From positions 15,471,983-15,535,982 of the forward strand of contig CM067568.1 in NCBI GenBank assembly GCA_034336665.1: a stretch of DNA of 64,000 bases, written 5' to 3'. The notes beneath the pieces were generated by a model that worked only from the letters and a program-made list of their open reading frames with translations, ran no database searches and was not told where the DNA came from. Shown here in pieces: positions 1 to 12,300 of the stretch. Positions within the stretch are counted from its first letter, which is position 1, and each line of letters begins with the position of its first letter. Source of the DNA: Luscinia megarhynchos. Lineage: Eukaryota; Chordata; Aves; Passeriformes; Turdidae. The position numbers and the translations under genes were made by a program.

Positions 1-370
1 AAAAAAAAAAAAAAAGCACAGGATGTATGAAATAAGGAACAGAGGAGGAGGTGAAATGGAGACAGGTGACCAGAGCACACAGATACAAGAAATGTAAAAC
101 CACCTGGACCTGGATGCTGCAAAAACTGTGCAATCTGTTCACAGTGGGTCTATTGTGGCACTACAAACAGGTTTACCCCTGTTTAAAATATGCCCATAGC
201 ACCAAGCTTTGCAAATGTGGAACCAACACACCCTTTGGCTCCTTGCAGCTGGAGCACCACATCCCAAACCTCTCGAGTGCAAAGGGTGAGTTTCTGTTCC
301 AGCCCCTCTTCCCAATGCTCTGTGCAATGTGGGGAGCCAGGTGGGGTCACTCACCAGCATCTACATGGTT

Positions 371-540
371 ATAATTCTGCAGAATTATGTATATTATATA
401 TCATATGATATATCATAGCTTATAAACTTATATATGATATATTTTATATATAATATGACATATTATAGCAGATGTACAATATAACATAGGGCTAAGCACA
501 TATGTTACCACAGATGGATTTTGTCTTCAAAATCCATCTG
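371..540. repeat. Cluster of perfect palindromes in A/T-rich DNA
   Basis: Two perfect 18-base palindromes (371-388, centred on CTGCAG; 396-413, centred on CATATG) are followed by A/T-rich inverted-repeat-like DNA. A perfect hairpin at 511-540 then follows, with 13-base arms (CAGATGGATTTTG and its complement) and a 4-base loop. The cluster lies between TNNT3 exons, downstream of the last recognised one. Confidence 0.85.
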
Positions 541-938
541 ACCATGATCTGCCAAGCTAGGTAGGAGAAACCAGTTGACACCTGATAGAAACCTTTCTAG
601 CCAGACCCAGGTTATTCCATGGCACACAGATACCCAGGGCTAAAAATCAGCCTCAGAGCATGCTGTGTCTTGGATGAAGGGATGGTATCCATATTTTCTG
701 TGCTGCATCCTCCCCAAAACTGGAGCAGAGGTGTCTGCACAGATACTCAGGGATGTGGGGTACCCTCAATGGAATTTGTGCAAGGGACAAGAAAAACCCT
801 CTGCCTGCAGACAGTTTGTCCCAGCAGCTTTCTCTTGCCTCTTGCTCTCTTCCACCACCTTGCAAAATCAAGGTGCCCATCAGCACCAAGCCCTGCTGCA
901 GGAACCAGCAGGGCTGAGATGCTGCTTCCTTCACCTAC

Positions 939-956
939 CTTCCTCCTGAGCCTCTT
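939..956 (-). CDS. TNNT3: TNNT3 exon 6, 18-base mini-exon
   Basis: The acceptor CCCACAG is followed by 18 bases and a GTAGGT donor. The exon encodes E-E-A-Q-E-E in the same phase as the previous cassettes and resembles exon 5 with two extra Glu codons, suggesting an exon duplication. It is the last exon I can support before the window edge. Confidence 0.68.
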
Positions 957-3900
957 CTGTGGGTGGGAAACGTCACACGGCAAAAGAAATGGGAGGAGAA
1001 AAATTAAAACAGGAAATATGTTATTGGAACATTCCTGAGGTTTGCCAAGCTCCCAGGCTCTTATGGGTAAGAATACACAATGATGGAATTACAGGGTGAG
1101 AGAGAATTAAAAATAACATTTTTATGGGCACATTATGGGGTTATAAATGTTACTGGAATATGGGAATATGACCACAAGTGAAAACCACATAAAAAGGCAT
1201 CCAATGTGTTATTCTTTATTAGAGCTGGCTAAAATACCCTAAAACCAACTTTTGGTGAATTTTTAACCAAAAATAAAACTGCTGCATTTCTTTTGCTTTA
1301 CTTTTTTTTTTTTTCTCATATGGTGAAAAATGTTCACCAACATTTACCAATTTTTGAAATTTCAAACAAACTAATTCTTGAATTTTACCAGGTGAATATC
1401 AACTTTGCATGGTGTCTCCCTCCCTTTAAAATATTCAATTTGACAGCACTGTGCCAAAAATAAGCCAAGTAGTTCAGTAAAAAAGGTAGAAAAAAATAAA
1501 ATATATATATATTGTTTGGTTTTCATACACATATATGCATGTACACACATATATATAAAAATTATTTATGTGTATATATTATATACATTTTAATGTATAT
1601 ATCAATATATTTTATTTCTTTCATATATATATAAATGTTTTTGTTTTGTTTTAAACAAATAGAACAGGCCAAATTTCCTACCAGCTCAATAAACAACATC
1701 AATGTCCACTATGGCATTGATGTCTGTGACTCAAGACAGAGTCCTGGATTTCTTTACACACAGTCTCCCTCCACACTGGAGAGAGAAAGGAAGCAGAAGC
1801 CATGTCACATACCTTCTTCCTGAGCTTCAGGTGGCAAGTGTCATGGAACAAAAGCAGCAGCAGCAAGCAGGAAAATGAAAACAGAAAACTGTTAGAAACT
1901 GGTGCTGGGGTGAGCTAAGGCCTGGAGAAAAAAGGTGGTTAGAAAGTGATGGAGAAAAGTTACATGGAAAAGAAATGGATGACATGAGAAAGAGACACAA
2001 AGGTCAAGCAAAAGTATGGAGCAAAGAGAAGATACACCTCAGAGGAGCCAGTCATGCAGATTAAAAAGAAATAGGAAGTCACCTGCCTATTAATTTTATA
2101 TCAGTCATTAAATACTTGAAAACAAAAAGTAGACAGTTAGGGAAGAAAGGAGAAAGGCAAGAAATGCTTTTCCTTTAAGGAAGGCTTGTCTAGGAACAAC
2201 ACCCTTTGCTTGCTCTTTTGACATTTGACAAGACATGAAGGATGGAGCATGAAGAATGGCTTCACCTTCCATGCAGGACCAGAGAGACAGATGATGGCTG
2301 AAGGCAGCTCTACAACCTATTTGGTGTCTCTTTTTTCTTTTATTTTGACCCCTTGGTCCCTTCAGAAGCATTGCCAGGGGAAACAGTTACTGAGGGATAA
2401 TGTACCTTATAGCAGAAACTACTCTCACCACAGCCACAGTTGCACCTCTGCTCCCACCACCACTGATGGGAATTTGCCTGTTCCAGCAACTTGGAGGAAT
2501 CCATGACAAAAGAAAAACAAAACCAAACCAAACAAAAACAAAAAACCCAAACTAAACAAAAAAAGCTGCTGGGTATAAATCCCCAAAATGGGCATTGCTA
2601 CGCAGGGACAACTCCCTGTCTCTGAGTTGGTCTCATACCCTCCATGTGCAAACATTCCATCTCCAGGAAGGAATTTTCTTTTCAACCCCTTAGAAGATGC
2701 CTTAGACACTAAGGAGAAATTCCAAGAGTTTGGCCCTTAGGTCTGTTCCAGACACCTTGGGAAAATGAAGGACAACAACTGGCAGCTACACTTGCTGAAC
2801 TGAAGCAAGTGTGTCGGAAGTGCCCAGCAAAGACAGTGATACATCTCCAAAATAATCTCCCTGCTGCCTTCAAAAGGTGAAACAACTTGGGTGAGAAGGG
2901 TTTTTTCATGCTCCATCTTTCCAGATCAGCACTCTGTCTCTCACAGCTTGTCAAATCACATTTTGCCAGCTAAAGGCATGGTAGGAAACTTCATCTTTGC
3001 CAGTTGGTTCTCTGCCTTGCCTTTTCTATCCTCAGCAGTGCCCTGTCAGCTGCTCCTCAGGAGCTGGACAACCTGCTCTTCTTTGCAATTTCAAAATTTA
3101 AACTCAGTCTGTGGACACTGCCAAAATGAGAATGGCAGGGTTTTACCAATATCTTATGGGGGCTTTGCACCAGTCTCTGCTCTAAAAAGTTCCAAGTTTA
3201 TGGACTGATTAGCCCCCAGCTTTTTCACCATCCCTTTATACAAATACTCCATTTCACTGTAACATTAAGGCTCTGCACATCACAGCCCCAAAAAATTGAT
3301 TGTTTCTTTTTTGTTTTCCAACTGGTTTTCTGATCAAGTGTTTCAGATTGCCTTTAGCAGCAAGCACCAAAGAGAAGGGTGAAATGTAGACAAGAGAAAA
3401 GCAGGACCAAGAATCAAAGAGAGATAAATTACGTTCCACTCTTTTTTGTTACCTTCTTCTTCGTACTCCTCTGCATTGGAATGGGAGAGGGGGGAAAAAA
3501 GCAGACAAATCAACCATCAGCCTTGACACATCAGTAGGACACTACCCATGGCAGAGCCCTCTGTGCTCACAGGGATGCCGGGCAAGATGGTTTCTGAGAG
3601 GCCACTTGCAAACCAGCAAGTCAAATAACAGATTAAATTACTTTGAAAATAAAAAAGAATAGTTATAAAAGGGGAAGAAGATGATAAAGTATTGATTTTT
3701 TCCTTGGGCAATGGAAGCTCAAGTATTAGAAGGGAGAAGGTAGCAGAGAGGGCCTCTAAATATAAGAAAAGAGTCTATGTATATGGCTTATAAACATTGT
3801 GGGGATTTATGTTCTAAAATCAGAATATATTACACATACAAAAGCTTTAAAATTAAATTGCCAGCAGATGGCAGTGCCCCTACAAAAACTAGCAGCGTCC

Positions 3901-6900
3901 CCTCCCACCAGGGCATCAATTTGGGGCTGAAACCCCACAGCATGGACAGGGCCAGGTGCTACAGGGAGTGCAAAAACACCAGAAGCTGGTGACAGTCAGA
4001 CAGACAGAAGCACAACAAAGAAACTTCAGATTTGTCTAACCATACCAGCTGACACAGCCAGCAAGTGATGCAGGCTTGCACAGAAGCAATTACAGACAGG
4101 TTTAAGACTTACCCTCTCCTTGCTCCCTGTGAGAGAGGAAAAAAGGATATTGAAACTAGGTAAGTATTTCTCGTTTTCTGTACTGATGTCAAGCTTTAAA
4201 CCATACACTGAAGCAGCCCAATGCAATGTTGTTTAAAGTCTGTTCTCTGCAGGTCTGTCCATGATTCCTCTGACCCCATGACTGCCCTAAATTTCTCCTC
4301 TGTATTACTGATGCAAAAATGTCAAATGATCCCACTGGGTTTGGTCATACTACTCTAGATTTGCTAAACCAAGGCAGAAACCACTGCCCTGTGGGTTTTA
4401 TTCCCCCTCCTCCGGGTGCAGTGGCACAACCACAGAGGGCAGGCTGAGCTGGGTGGAAGCGTTTGGGGGATGTCCTGTGCTGGGCAGGGAGGGGACTTTG
4501 ACACTCTAAGTCAAGATGCCCCTTCCCCACCCCTCGGGGGGCTTCAGGCTGAGCACAGAGCAGCACCCTGCAGGTGTGGAGCCAAGCTGAGCAGGTAAAC
4601 ACACAGACAGCTTTCTACTTACACTTCCTCGGTATCAGACATGTTGGCAATTAGTTTCTAGACAAAAGAGAAGAAAAGGAAAACAAACAAGAAGAAAAAA
4701 GGTGTTATTAGTGAGTGCACCCCATAAAAAACACCGAGGCAGAAGCAGATGGATTGACATTTGAGGACAAAAAAGCCAAGCACCTGCTTTCCCACCCAGC
4801 AACCAGCTCCCCACCAACACTGACATTTTGGGAGAAGCACAAACCTTTGCCACCCGTGTCAGAGGACAAAGGGAGGGGAGGAGAAAAAGATCATCTGGAA
4901 AGATATATCCCATCAACTCAGCTGCTTCCCACAGGCACACCCAGGGGCTGCCTAGTCCCAGCTTTAAATTACAAAATCCCCAGAGCTCGGGGAGACAGGC
5001 AAGGCCAGGGTGTCCTCCCTCACCCATCTGACATTTCCATCACTCCAGCAGATCAGAGGAGTTTTTCCTTCTTTTGTGCTATCATAGGTGGGAAGGTGCC
5101 AGCTCCAAAGCCTCAGTCAGTTACAAAAATAACTGAAAATACCAATAAACCTAGAGATAAGCACTTATTTGTCAGCACCCAAAAGTGTGACTGGTTTATA
5201 CAACTGATGAGTGAGCGAACAATAATTTGTTGATTAGTATATAACCACTTCTATGTAATGCAATACTGATTTCCTGACAGCATCAGCTGCCCTGAGGCCA
5301 GGGAGAAGATGAGGGAAGGCCCCTGAAACTTTCTCCAAATCCACAGCAGATCTTAAATTAGAAAGCCAGACTTCTCCTTGCTGGCCCAAACCCCGACTTT
5401 CATGACTTCATTATTAGCTGATATATGAGAGATGTCTTGAAGGAGCAGGTGGGCTGACTTAGGTTCAAAAGGAACAACTGCAGCTCAGCAGCTTTCTATT
5501 TCAGAGGAAGGCAGTAATCCCACAGGCTCCAACCCTGCCCTATAAGGGATTCTCTCCATTCCCCAGCAATGACCTTGGGCACCATACGTTAACATCAACA
5601 GGATTTAAAACCCCATGTTGCACGGAGAGCTAAACAGCCAACATTTCTTCTTCCAGTCCCTCATTTATTCTCTTTCTGAAATTCAGCATTGCCCTGGAAG
5701 CAGTGCTAGCAGTGTTTGTGTTATGGCCTGCCCTGAGGTGCTGGATGGGAGGGGAGATTTACTGGCAGGTAACATGAGATTTGGGTTCAGTGGTCCCTTA
5801 GTCCCAGGCTGCTTTTAATTTTTAGCTGTGGTTGCCCACTCCTTGATAGCAACAACCATCCCAAGGAGTACTTTGTGGACTCTAGTTCTAACGGGCAGAG
5901 GGAACAGGGGGAATTTTATGTTTGGGAGGAATTTCAGCTTTCAAAAATATTTTCTGCTCACCAATTCACACTGCTTCTTCTGTTAATTACTTGACTGCTA
6001 CAATACTGCTGGTCTCTCTCCCCTGGTCTTTTCAATCTAGATTTCATAAAATCTTCAGGATGAAGACTTGCACTTGCTATCTCCTCAGTGGCTAGTATGC
6101 TAGCAGTCTCATTCCAGCCTTCAAAAATTATTCAAGCTATTAGTAAAAATGCTTGACAGCATGTTGGTTTAGGCAACAGGACAGCAGAGCTTCTCCAGGC
6201 AAAAGCCTGTGGAGGGAACCTGCCTAATGCCCAGCTGTTGGCTTCTACCAAAATACATGTTCTGTAAAGACTCAGGGCAGTGGCCAATCCTCCCATGGAT
6301 TAAACCTTTATAAATGCAGCTTTCCTTCTTCCCAAGGCGGAGGATTTAAAAAAAAATAAAAATAAGAGGACTTTTAAAAGGCTGTGGGCTAAACTCACTC
6401 TAGTAAGAGGAAGAGGAACACGTCTAAATGGTGAAGGAATGAGCTGGAGAGCCCTCTGTGAGCAGACAGAGCGAGCGTCTGCTCAGCGCAGGGCAAGCAC
6501 GTAGCGCAGGGCACGCTGTTCCTTCCAAGGCAATTGAAGTCAACAGGAGCCTTTGCAATCAGGCTTTCCATTAGCAGTTATTGGAATGAGCTCATCTCAG
6601 CTCCAATTTAGCTCTAAGGACATCTTGCTGAGGGCTGTCACATTGGCTGCTCCCCTACCCCCTTCCATATTTGTTAATCCAAGCGCTGCAAATGCGGATG
6701 GAGTTTTGCATGGCATCTGCCCGTGCGCTATAAAAGCGGAGCGAGAATGCCAGCATCCCTGACACCATAAGACCCCAGCCCTGGGGGGATTCCTTGGCCC
6801 CAGATAAAATGAATTAATAACAAGTGCATTGGCAGACTCTGTACAAAGATGAGCCATATGCAGGAACCCCACTGGTGAGGGCAGGGGGGACCAAAAAAAA

Positions 6901-9320
6901 AATCCAAGGGAAGATCACAGATTTCAGCCTTGCAAGGGCTGAACATTCAACCAGGTTTGGTCCCTTTGTCAGGAGAAGCTGGCATTTAAGGCAATACCTG
7001 ACTGCCACTGCCCTGGCTGGAAAGGTAGAAAGGTTTAGCTTCAAGAACAACGTGTCTGTCCACTTCATGGCATTCAAAAGCCATCTGGTCCCTTAAAGCC
7101 AGGGGCAAAATGCAGACTGTCATAGCTACAGCCACCCAAGACAAGAAAAGCTCTTTGATGCCCAGCACTATCCACATAGCTAACTCTGCCATCAAAGCAG
7201 CCAGCCAAATTGGACTATATTTACATCCAAAAGGCAATAAAGAAAGCAATCTGTTAAGAACGGCAGTTTTTGCAGTGAGGATTAAGTTTGCCCGAAGGCA
7301 ATGGAAAGTCTCCAGCTGGCTCGGGATTAGCCTTTGGTGGAAATTACTTTACACACAGCAAATGCAGCCCAGGATTAAGGCTGTTAGCACCTTCAGGCAA
7401 TAACTGGGCTTTGTTTGTATAGTGGCAGAAAAATGGATTCTGGTCTTGACTGAGGTTTAAGGATGTAATAAAATCAATTAGTTAATACTGCCCACCCTTT
7501 GGAAGGAAATCGAAACACATGGGAAAGTTTCACCAGACAGAAAACTTCCTGCCTGCTCCCACCCCTTAAAGGTGAAAGCAAAGGTTATTCTGCATTTTGT
7601 TCAAGCCAAGCAGGTCACTGGAAGGACAAATACTCGAATCCTTAGCCCCAGGTGGGCAGGAATACCATGTCCCTTTTGGCCCCAAATGCTCCTGGCCTCA
7701 GCTGAAAGAGCAGAGCCAGCACATCCCAAGAAGCCTCCTAGCAGCTGAGAATGCACCCGGGAGGGGGAATGGGCTGCCTTGCACCTCCAGGCCATCCCTG
7801 GAAATAACCCACCCATCAATCATCCCCTCCCAACCAGGCCATACAAGGTAGGCAAGGTAGCAAGAGCCACATGGAGAGGGGCCAGCACAAAAGGGGCCAT
7901 GCATGGGCAATGGGACTGGCAGGGACAGCTCTTGGGCAAGGACTGGGGCTTGATCCACCAAGCACCACTCAGCCACTCTCTCCCAGCAGGAGCCACTGCA
8001 AACCCCTGCATGGACTTTTTAATAGACATACATATCATATTAAGTGGGATGGGTATTATATATAATGTATCTAGTAAATATATAAACATATACATATTCT
8101 TCTCTCTAATGCAGAGTAGCAGGACTCCAGCACTGCTGCAGGTTCATAGCAAAATCCCAATTCCCTGTCCCAAAATGTACCCTTTATCCTTGTCTACAGG
8201 GTGGTAGGAGCTGTCTGATCCCTGCAAGGGATTTTCTAGGGATAACAAAGCTGAGACACAGAACAAAAAAACCAATGACTATGCTCAGCTTGCATCCCCT
8301 GCCTTTCCTTGGTCTTAGCATCATCAAGGTAGGAACAGAACAAGATCATCGAGTCCAGCTGTCCACCCAGCACTACCACTGCAACCCCTAAACCACTCAA
8401 GCAGGTGCCTCTTGAACATCTCTTGGGGATCCACCACCTCCCTGAGTCTTGCCTCTCTGAGGGATGGCTGCTTGCCTGTCAATCCCCTACAGCCTCGCTG
8501 GAGCTCCCCCACATCAGCAGCACAGCTCCCACCCAAATTACTGGCACCAGTCTCCTGTGCTGGTGTCCCTCCTGCCTGTGTAGGATATCCACTACCTGAG
8601 AGCAAGGAGCTGATCTGAGAAATAGAAATACCCACTCCCACAGAAAATGAGAAAATTGCGAGAGAAATTCCCTGTGTGTGCCGAGGGGCAGGAGGAGGGG
8701 GTTAAATTCAGAGTGGGAATGGGATGCTCCCCATATTCATGACTTCGCTTTTCTAGCCTGACCACATAAAACTCACAATTTTCTTCTTTTCTGTGGGAAG
8801 GGACAGTTTTCCATGGTCACGTTATTTCCCCCCACATCTCCCTCTAGACCTACAGCCCTGTTCATCCACCAGAAGCTCCCTGATGGTCTGCCCTTCATAC
8901 CTCCTGCCTCAGCCATCCCTTTTCTCCAGGTGACAGGGGAGGGAAGGTCAGCACTTCCCTCCTGCTGCTGGAGGGAACTTTCCCTGAATGCCACAATTTC
9001 CAGCCCCAAATCTTGGTTTGGAAGGATCTATTCTACCACTGCTAACCCTTGAGAGCTCAAGGCGCCCAAACCTCTATGAGATTTGTGAGATGCCCAACTA
9101 AAGCTCGGAACTAGAAGTGCCTTTTCCTTAAGATCCTGTGTCAGATCCCAGACCCTGTGGTCCCCAACCCTCTCCTGGTGCTCCTCTATTCAAACCAAAG
9201 GTCATCCCTTCTGCAGTGTTGCCCCCAGCAGCATCCCTTGCCAGGATCCCACTTACCTGGGAGGAGTGGAGAGAAGCACCAAGCTCCTGTCGGAGGGGAC
9301 GGGCAGGCTGGGATCTGCGA
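939..9320 (-). CDS. TNNT3: Troponin T, fast skeletal type, 5' part of gene (partial, continues beyond position 1)
   Basis: Troponin T anchors the troponin complex to tropomyosin on the muscle thin filament. Its N-terminus is a hypervariable acidic tail built from tiny alternatively spliced exons. Seen here on the minus strand are an untranslated exon 1 (about 9257-9320), an ATG exon (4623-4657), and four small exons at 4113-4126, 3453-3470, 1813-1824 and 939-956. All splice sites are GT/AG, and every junction splits a codon after its first base. Joined, the coding part starts MSDTEEVEQGEEEYEEEAQE and stays almost purely Glu/Gln/Ala, as in fast troponin T of other vertebrates. The tropomyosin-binding and troponin I/C-binding parts lie off the left edge. 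Paralogue choice (TNNT3 rather than TNNT1 or TNNT2) rests on the neighbours PRR33 and LSP1. More mini-exons may have been missed between the ones listed. Confidence 0.86.
1490..1640. repeat. TA-rich simple repeat
   Basis: Alternating TA tracts with scattered TG occupy about 150 bases inside a TNNT3 intron. This is low-complexity DNA with no coding content. Confidence 0.8.
1813..1824 (-). CDS. TNNT3: TNNT3 exon 5, 12-base mini-exon
   Basis: Twelve bases lie between an AG acceptor and a GTATGT donor and encode A-Q-E-E in phase. This matches the EAQEE segment of mammalian fast troponin T. The acceptor pyrimidine tract is only moderate, so optional use is likely. Confidence 0.7.
2508..2572. repeat. 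A-rich (CAAAA)-like simple repeat
   Basis: An imperfect run of CAAAA/CCAAA units lies in a TNNT3 intron. It may be the tail of an old retroposon or a degenerate microsatellite. Confidence 0.65.
3453..3470 (-). CDS. TNNT3: TNNT3 exon 4, 18-base mini-exon
   Basis: The exon lies between an AG acceptor (3471-3472 complemented) and a GTAACA donor. It encodes E-E-Y-E-E-E in the shared phase. The Tyr between Glu runs matches the EEQYEEE stretch of mammalian fast troponin T. Confidence 0.82.
4113..4126 (-). CDS. TNNT3: TNNT3 exon 3, 14-base mini-exon
   Basis: A pyrimidine-rich acceptor (CTCTCTCACAG) is followed by 14 bases and a GTAAGT donor. In phase it gives (V)-E-Q-G-E-(E), which continues MSDTEEV. 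Fourteen bases restore the phase shared by all the following cassettes. Confidence 0.82.
4623..4657 (-). CDS. TNNT3: TNNT3 exon 2, start codon exon
   Basis: The ATG is at 4640-4642 on the minus strand, preceded by a 15-base leader and a strong pyrimidine-rich acceptor ending TCTAG. The exon encodes M-S-D-T-E-E and the first two bases of a Val codon, then a perfect GTAAGT donor (4617-4622). A at -3 gives an acceptable Kozak context. MSD(T)EEV is the diagnostic start of fast troponin T. Confidence 0.9.
4658..9256 (-). other. TNNT3: TNNT3 intron 1 (4.6 kb)
   Basis: No coding signal was found. The intron holds an A/T-rich stretch at about 8025-8100, one CR1-like fragment (8319-8500) and a small CpG-containing patch around 6460-6530 that could be regulatory. 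Intron 1 of troponin T genes often carries muscle enhancers, but none can be named from the sequence alone. Confidence 0.6.
8319..8500 (-). mobile_element. CR1-like LINE fragment (3' end) in TNNT3 intron 1
   Basis: The plus strand reads as the complement of a CR1 3' end, with the diagnostic phrases ATCATCGAGTCCA and CCACCACCTCCCTG in the right order. The element is therefore oriented on the minus strand, 5'-truncated and diverged. The right border is approximate. Confidence 0.65.
9257..9320 (-). other. TNNT3: TNNT3 exon 1, 5' untranslated
   Basis: The 3' border is set by a perfect donor (CCAG then GTAAGT on the minus strand, with GTAAGT at 9251-9256). The 5' border is estimated from the TATA box at 9347-9352. 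There is no ATG in the exon. It joins across a 4.6 kb intron to the ATG exon, which is the normal plan of troponin T genes. Confidence 0.75.
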
Positions 9321-9346
9321 GCGTCCCGAGGGGATGCAGCTCTCAA

Positions 9347-9384
9347 CTTATAGTGACATTTGATCGTCTGCAAGAGCCGATTGG
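9347..9384 (-). promoter_or_regulatory. TNNT3: TNNT3 core promoter: TATA box and CCAAT box
   Basis: On the minus strand TATAAG lies at 9347-9352 and CCAAT at 9380-9384. If transcription starts about 30 bases downstream of the TATA box (near 9320), the CCAAT box is at about -60. Further upstream are a GGGCGGGG box (9430-9437), two E-boxes, CAGCTG (9502-9507) and CAGATG (9519-9524), and a near-consensus MEF2-like A/T element (9580-9589). TATA plus E-box plus MEF2-like sites is the usual arrangement of a fast-muscle structural gene. The transcription start itself is inferred, not seen. Confidence 0.75.
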
Positions 9385-12300
9385 TCCCGGGCTCCCTGTG
9401 CTGGGCAGGGCAGGGAAGGGAGCAGGGATGGGCGGGGAGGGGATGAGATGGAGGGGGAAGCAAGGGAAGGGGAAAAAAAAAGGTCATGCCATGTATAGGA
9501 GCAGCTGGAGGAATTGCACAGATGATGCTAAGATGGGAGGGACATGTTTGGAGGAAAAAAACCTCCAGGGCTTATGTTTCTAAATTTATAATCAGACAGG
9601 GCTCAAAGAGGGGTATCTGAGGCAAAGGCACCTCAGAAACAAATTGGGGGGCCCCCATAGCTCTGTGGTACATGATCACTGCTAAAAAACTGGCTGTGGC
9701 ACCCTGGATCTCACAGTCTCAACACACAGGAGCAACCTCCACTCTCCCCTCTGGGCAGGGGCTCTTCCCAGCTGCCCCTCCACATGCAAAAAGGTTTTGG
9801 TTGTGCTGCAGGGTGAGAGCTTTGGGAAGGCCTGTGGATCTTCCACATGCAAGGCTCTTGGAAACCAGCAGTCACAGGCACGTAAGAAGGCAGAGGCACT
9901 TGGCATATGTGATGCCTTCAGTGCATTTGTGTGCAAGTTCTGTGTGGCACACACCCACCTCTCACTGAGACTGCTGGGGCTGTGTCACAGCAGGGCTTGA
10001 GGGGACCTGGAACGAAGAGCAAGAGAGCAGGAACACAGCAAAAGAGCTCGTAAGCCTTTCCAGCATGACATGAAAGCATTATTTAAGTAAGGACTTCTTA
10101 GGGAGGGCAGCCCCAGCTGGCTGGAGCGGCTTTGCTGCCAGAGCACTCTGCACAGTTGCACGACTGTTCCAGCAGAGGATTGCAGTGCCTCGCACAACCC
10201 TGTGGTTCACGGTTTCCATTTCGCTGACCATCCCAGGCTTCAGCTTCCCGTGCCCTCCCTTGGCAGGGCTCCCCCGCGGCACAGCAGCGTGTGCCCGGCC
10301 AGCACCCCCTCCTCCCCGCCTGCAGCAGCACAGCGGCTCAGGAGCCGTGGGGCAGGCGGCATTCTTGGCTCAGGTCACACACTGATTCCTGCCCACTCTT
10401 GCCCTGCTGCTGGCAAGAAAGGGTCCCCATCTGAGGATGTAGAGACGAGCTTTTAAAGCCGTGGAGTGGGAGCACAGTGCTGCAGCCTCACAGTCACCAG
10501 GTAATATGCATGAGCTAAAATCTCCTGTCCAGCTTGCCTTTCCCAGCTGTCCTGCAGCTTATCCCCTGCCTTCCCTCCTGCAACCCACTCCAGCCAATGC
10601 TTTTGTTCTTTGTCAGGTGGGAGGGGGACAGTGCATCCATGCTCAGCGCCCTGGCACCATGTGGGAGGCTGCTGGGTGGGGTGGGGAGATGGGTGGGCAC
10701 CCTGTGCTGCTGAGGAGAGCAGCAGCTGCATGGGAGCACATGGCCAGAGCTGGTATCATCACCTCCACTCCCCCTCCAGCTCTGCCCAAAGCACTAACAC
10801 AGGGCAGCGCCTTTCACGCTGTGCTTTCGAGCCACCGAGCAGCTCTGCTCTTCCACTGGCTCGTTTCCCTCAGGCTCTCCACCAGCTGGGCACACCTCCA
10901 AGAAATGCCATATTTGCCCAGACTGGCAGCAGAGTGGGGATGCATGGGAGGAGAGGCTCCCAGCTGTTTCTCTTGTCATGTCTGTGGTGGGCCCATTTTG
11001 GCAACAGCCTTCACCAGCCCCCTGTGCCCTCCTGCCAGCTATATGGGTGCCACAACTCAGCCCTGCCACAGCAGATCCATCAGCTCAAAAGAAAGCACAT
11101 TGTGGTGGGTGTGTGTGTGTGTGGAAGTGCATGTGGAGCCTGGGCTTAGAGCAGGGTGCTCCCCAGCAGATGTGGACCTGAACGCTCCCCTGGGCCCATC
11201 TGCTGCCAGCCACTTGGCAGGAGCAGCACGAGCATCTTGCAGGGATGGGTGCACAGCCTCCACCAGAGAGGTGCTGCTTGTGTGCACTGGCAGGGGAGTG
11301 CTCACATCACTCAGATTTCACTCTGAGCATCTTGACAAACGTGAGGTTGGTACAAGCAATGGGAAGGACAGGTAGTCAGACCCCTCTGCTGCAGCTCCAT
11401 TTTCAAATAATGAGAAGCAAGCATTGCTGCCTGCAGTATCCACTCAGCTCCTGAACATGTCAAGCAACTGCTCCAGACAACATCCATCTTTAGATCATGT
11501 GCCATGTTCATGCTCTGTCTTCCCCATCACCATATCCCTGGGAGCATGGCCTTTCTGCTTGGTACTTTCCCAAAGGACATCTGCATCCTATGGACTGCCT
11601 CTGCCAAAACACTCCTGTCCATGTCATGCACTTTATTTCCAGGCCCAGCATGATCTGAACCCCTCTTCCCATGGGACTGAGGGTTCCTTCTCCATTCCTC
11701 AGTAAAAAAGCTTTGTCTGATGCACACATCTTACATCAGCTCTGCTGTCACCTGGTTCACAACCAATGCTCATTCCCCACAGCCTAGTTTTTGATTGTCC
11801 TTTCTTCCCTGTGTAGGTCTCTATATCCAGTTTAGGATGTAACTACAGGCCTCTCCAACATTTGTTTCATACCTTAGCCACACACTCTACTTCTCACACA
11901 TTCTCTGCCAGGTCTTTATTTCACCTCTTGATTCCAGCACGTGGCAGTTTCATTCACAACCTGCCACATTTTCCTCATCAGCTTTGTCTCCTGATACTTT
12001 AGATGCTCCTGCTCTAGGATATACAATTTTTGCTGTCCTGACAGCATCTCCACCAGAGCCCCTCCTTGAACAGAAACTAGAGGCTGGAGCAGAGATCTAG
12101 ACAAGTTTCCATAGGTAGCCTGGCCCACTGTCACATTTCATCTTGGGAGGTAGGAACACTAAGACTGGCTCTTTGAGATGGGCCACATGAAGTTGATTGT
12201 GTTGCCAGGCCACTTGCAGGGAAGCTGTAACCAGCTCTTCTCATCTTTTCTGGCTTTTGGTTGACCTACTGCAGCAGCCAGTGCACTCAGGGGAGATGCT

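Noticed and set aside
355..360. Possible 6-base TNNT3 micro-exon (ATGCTG on the minus strand) between an AG acceptor and a GTGAGT donor, in the shared phase (Asp-Ala).
   Set aside because: The donor is good but the acceptor has no pyrimidine tract and six bases give no protein evidence; junction reads would be needed.
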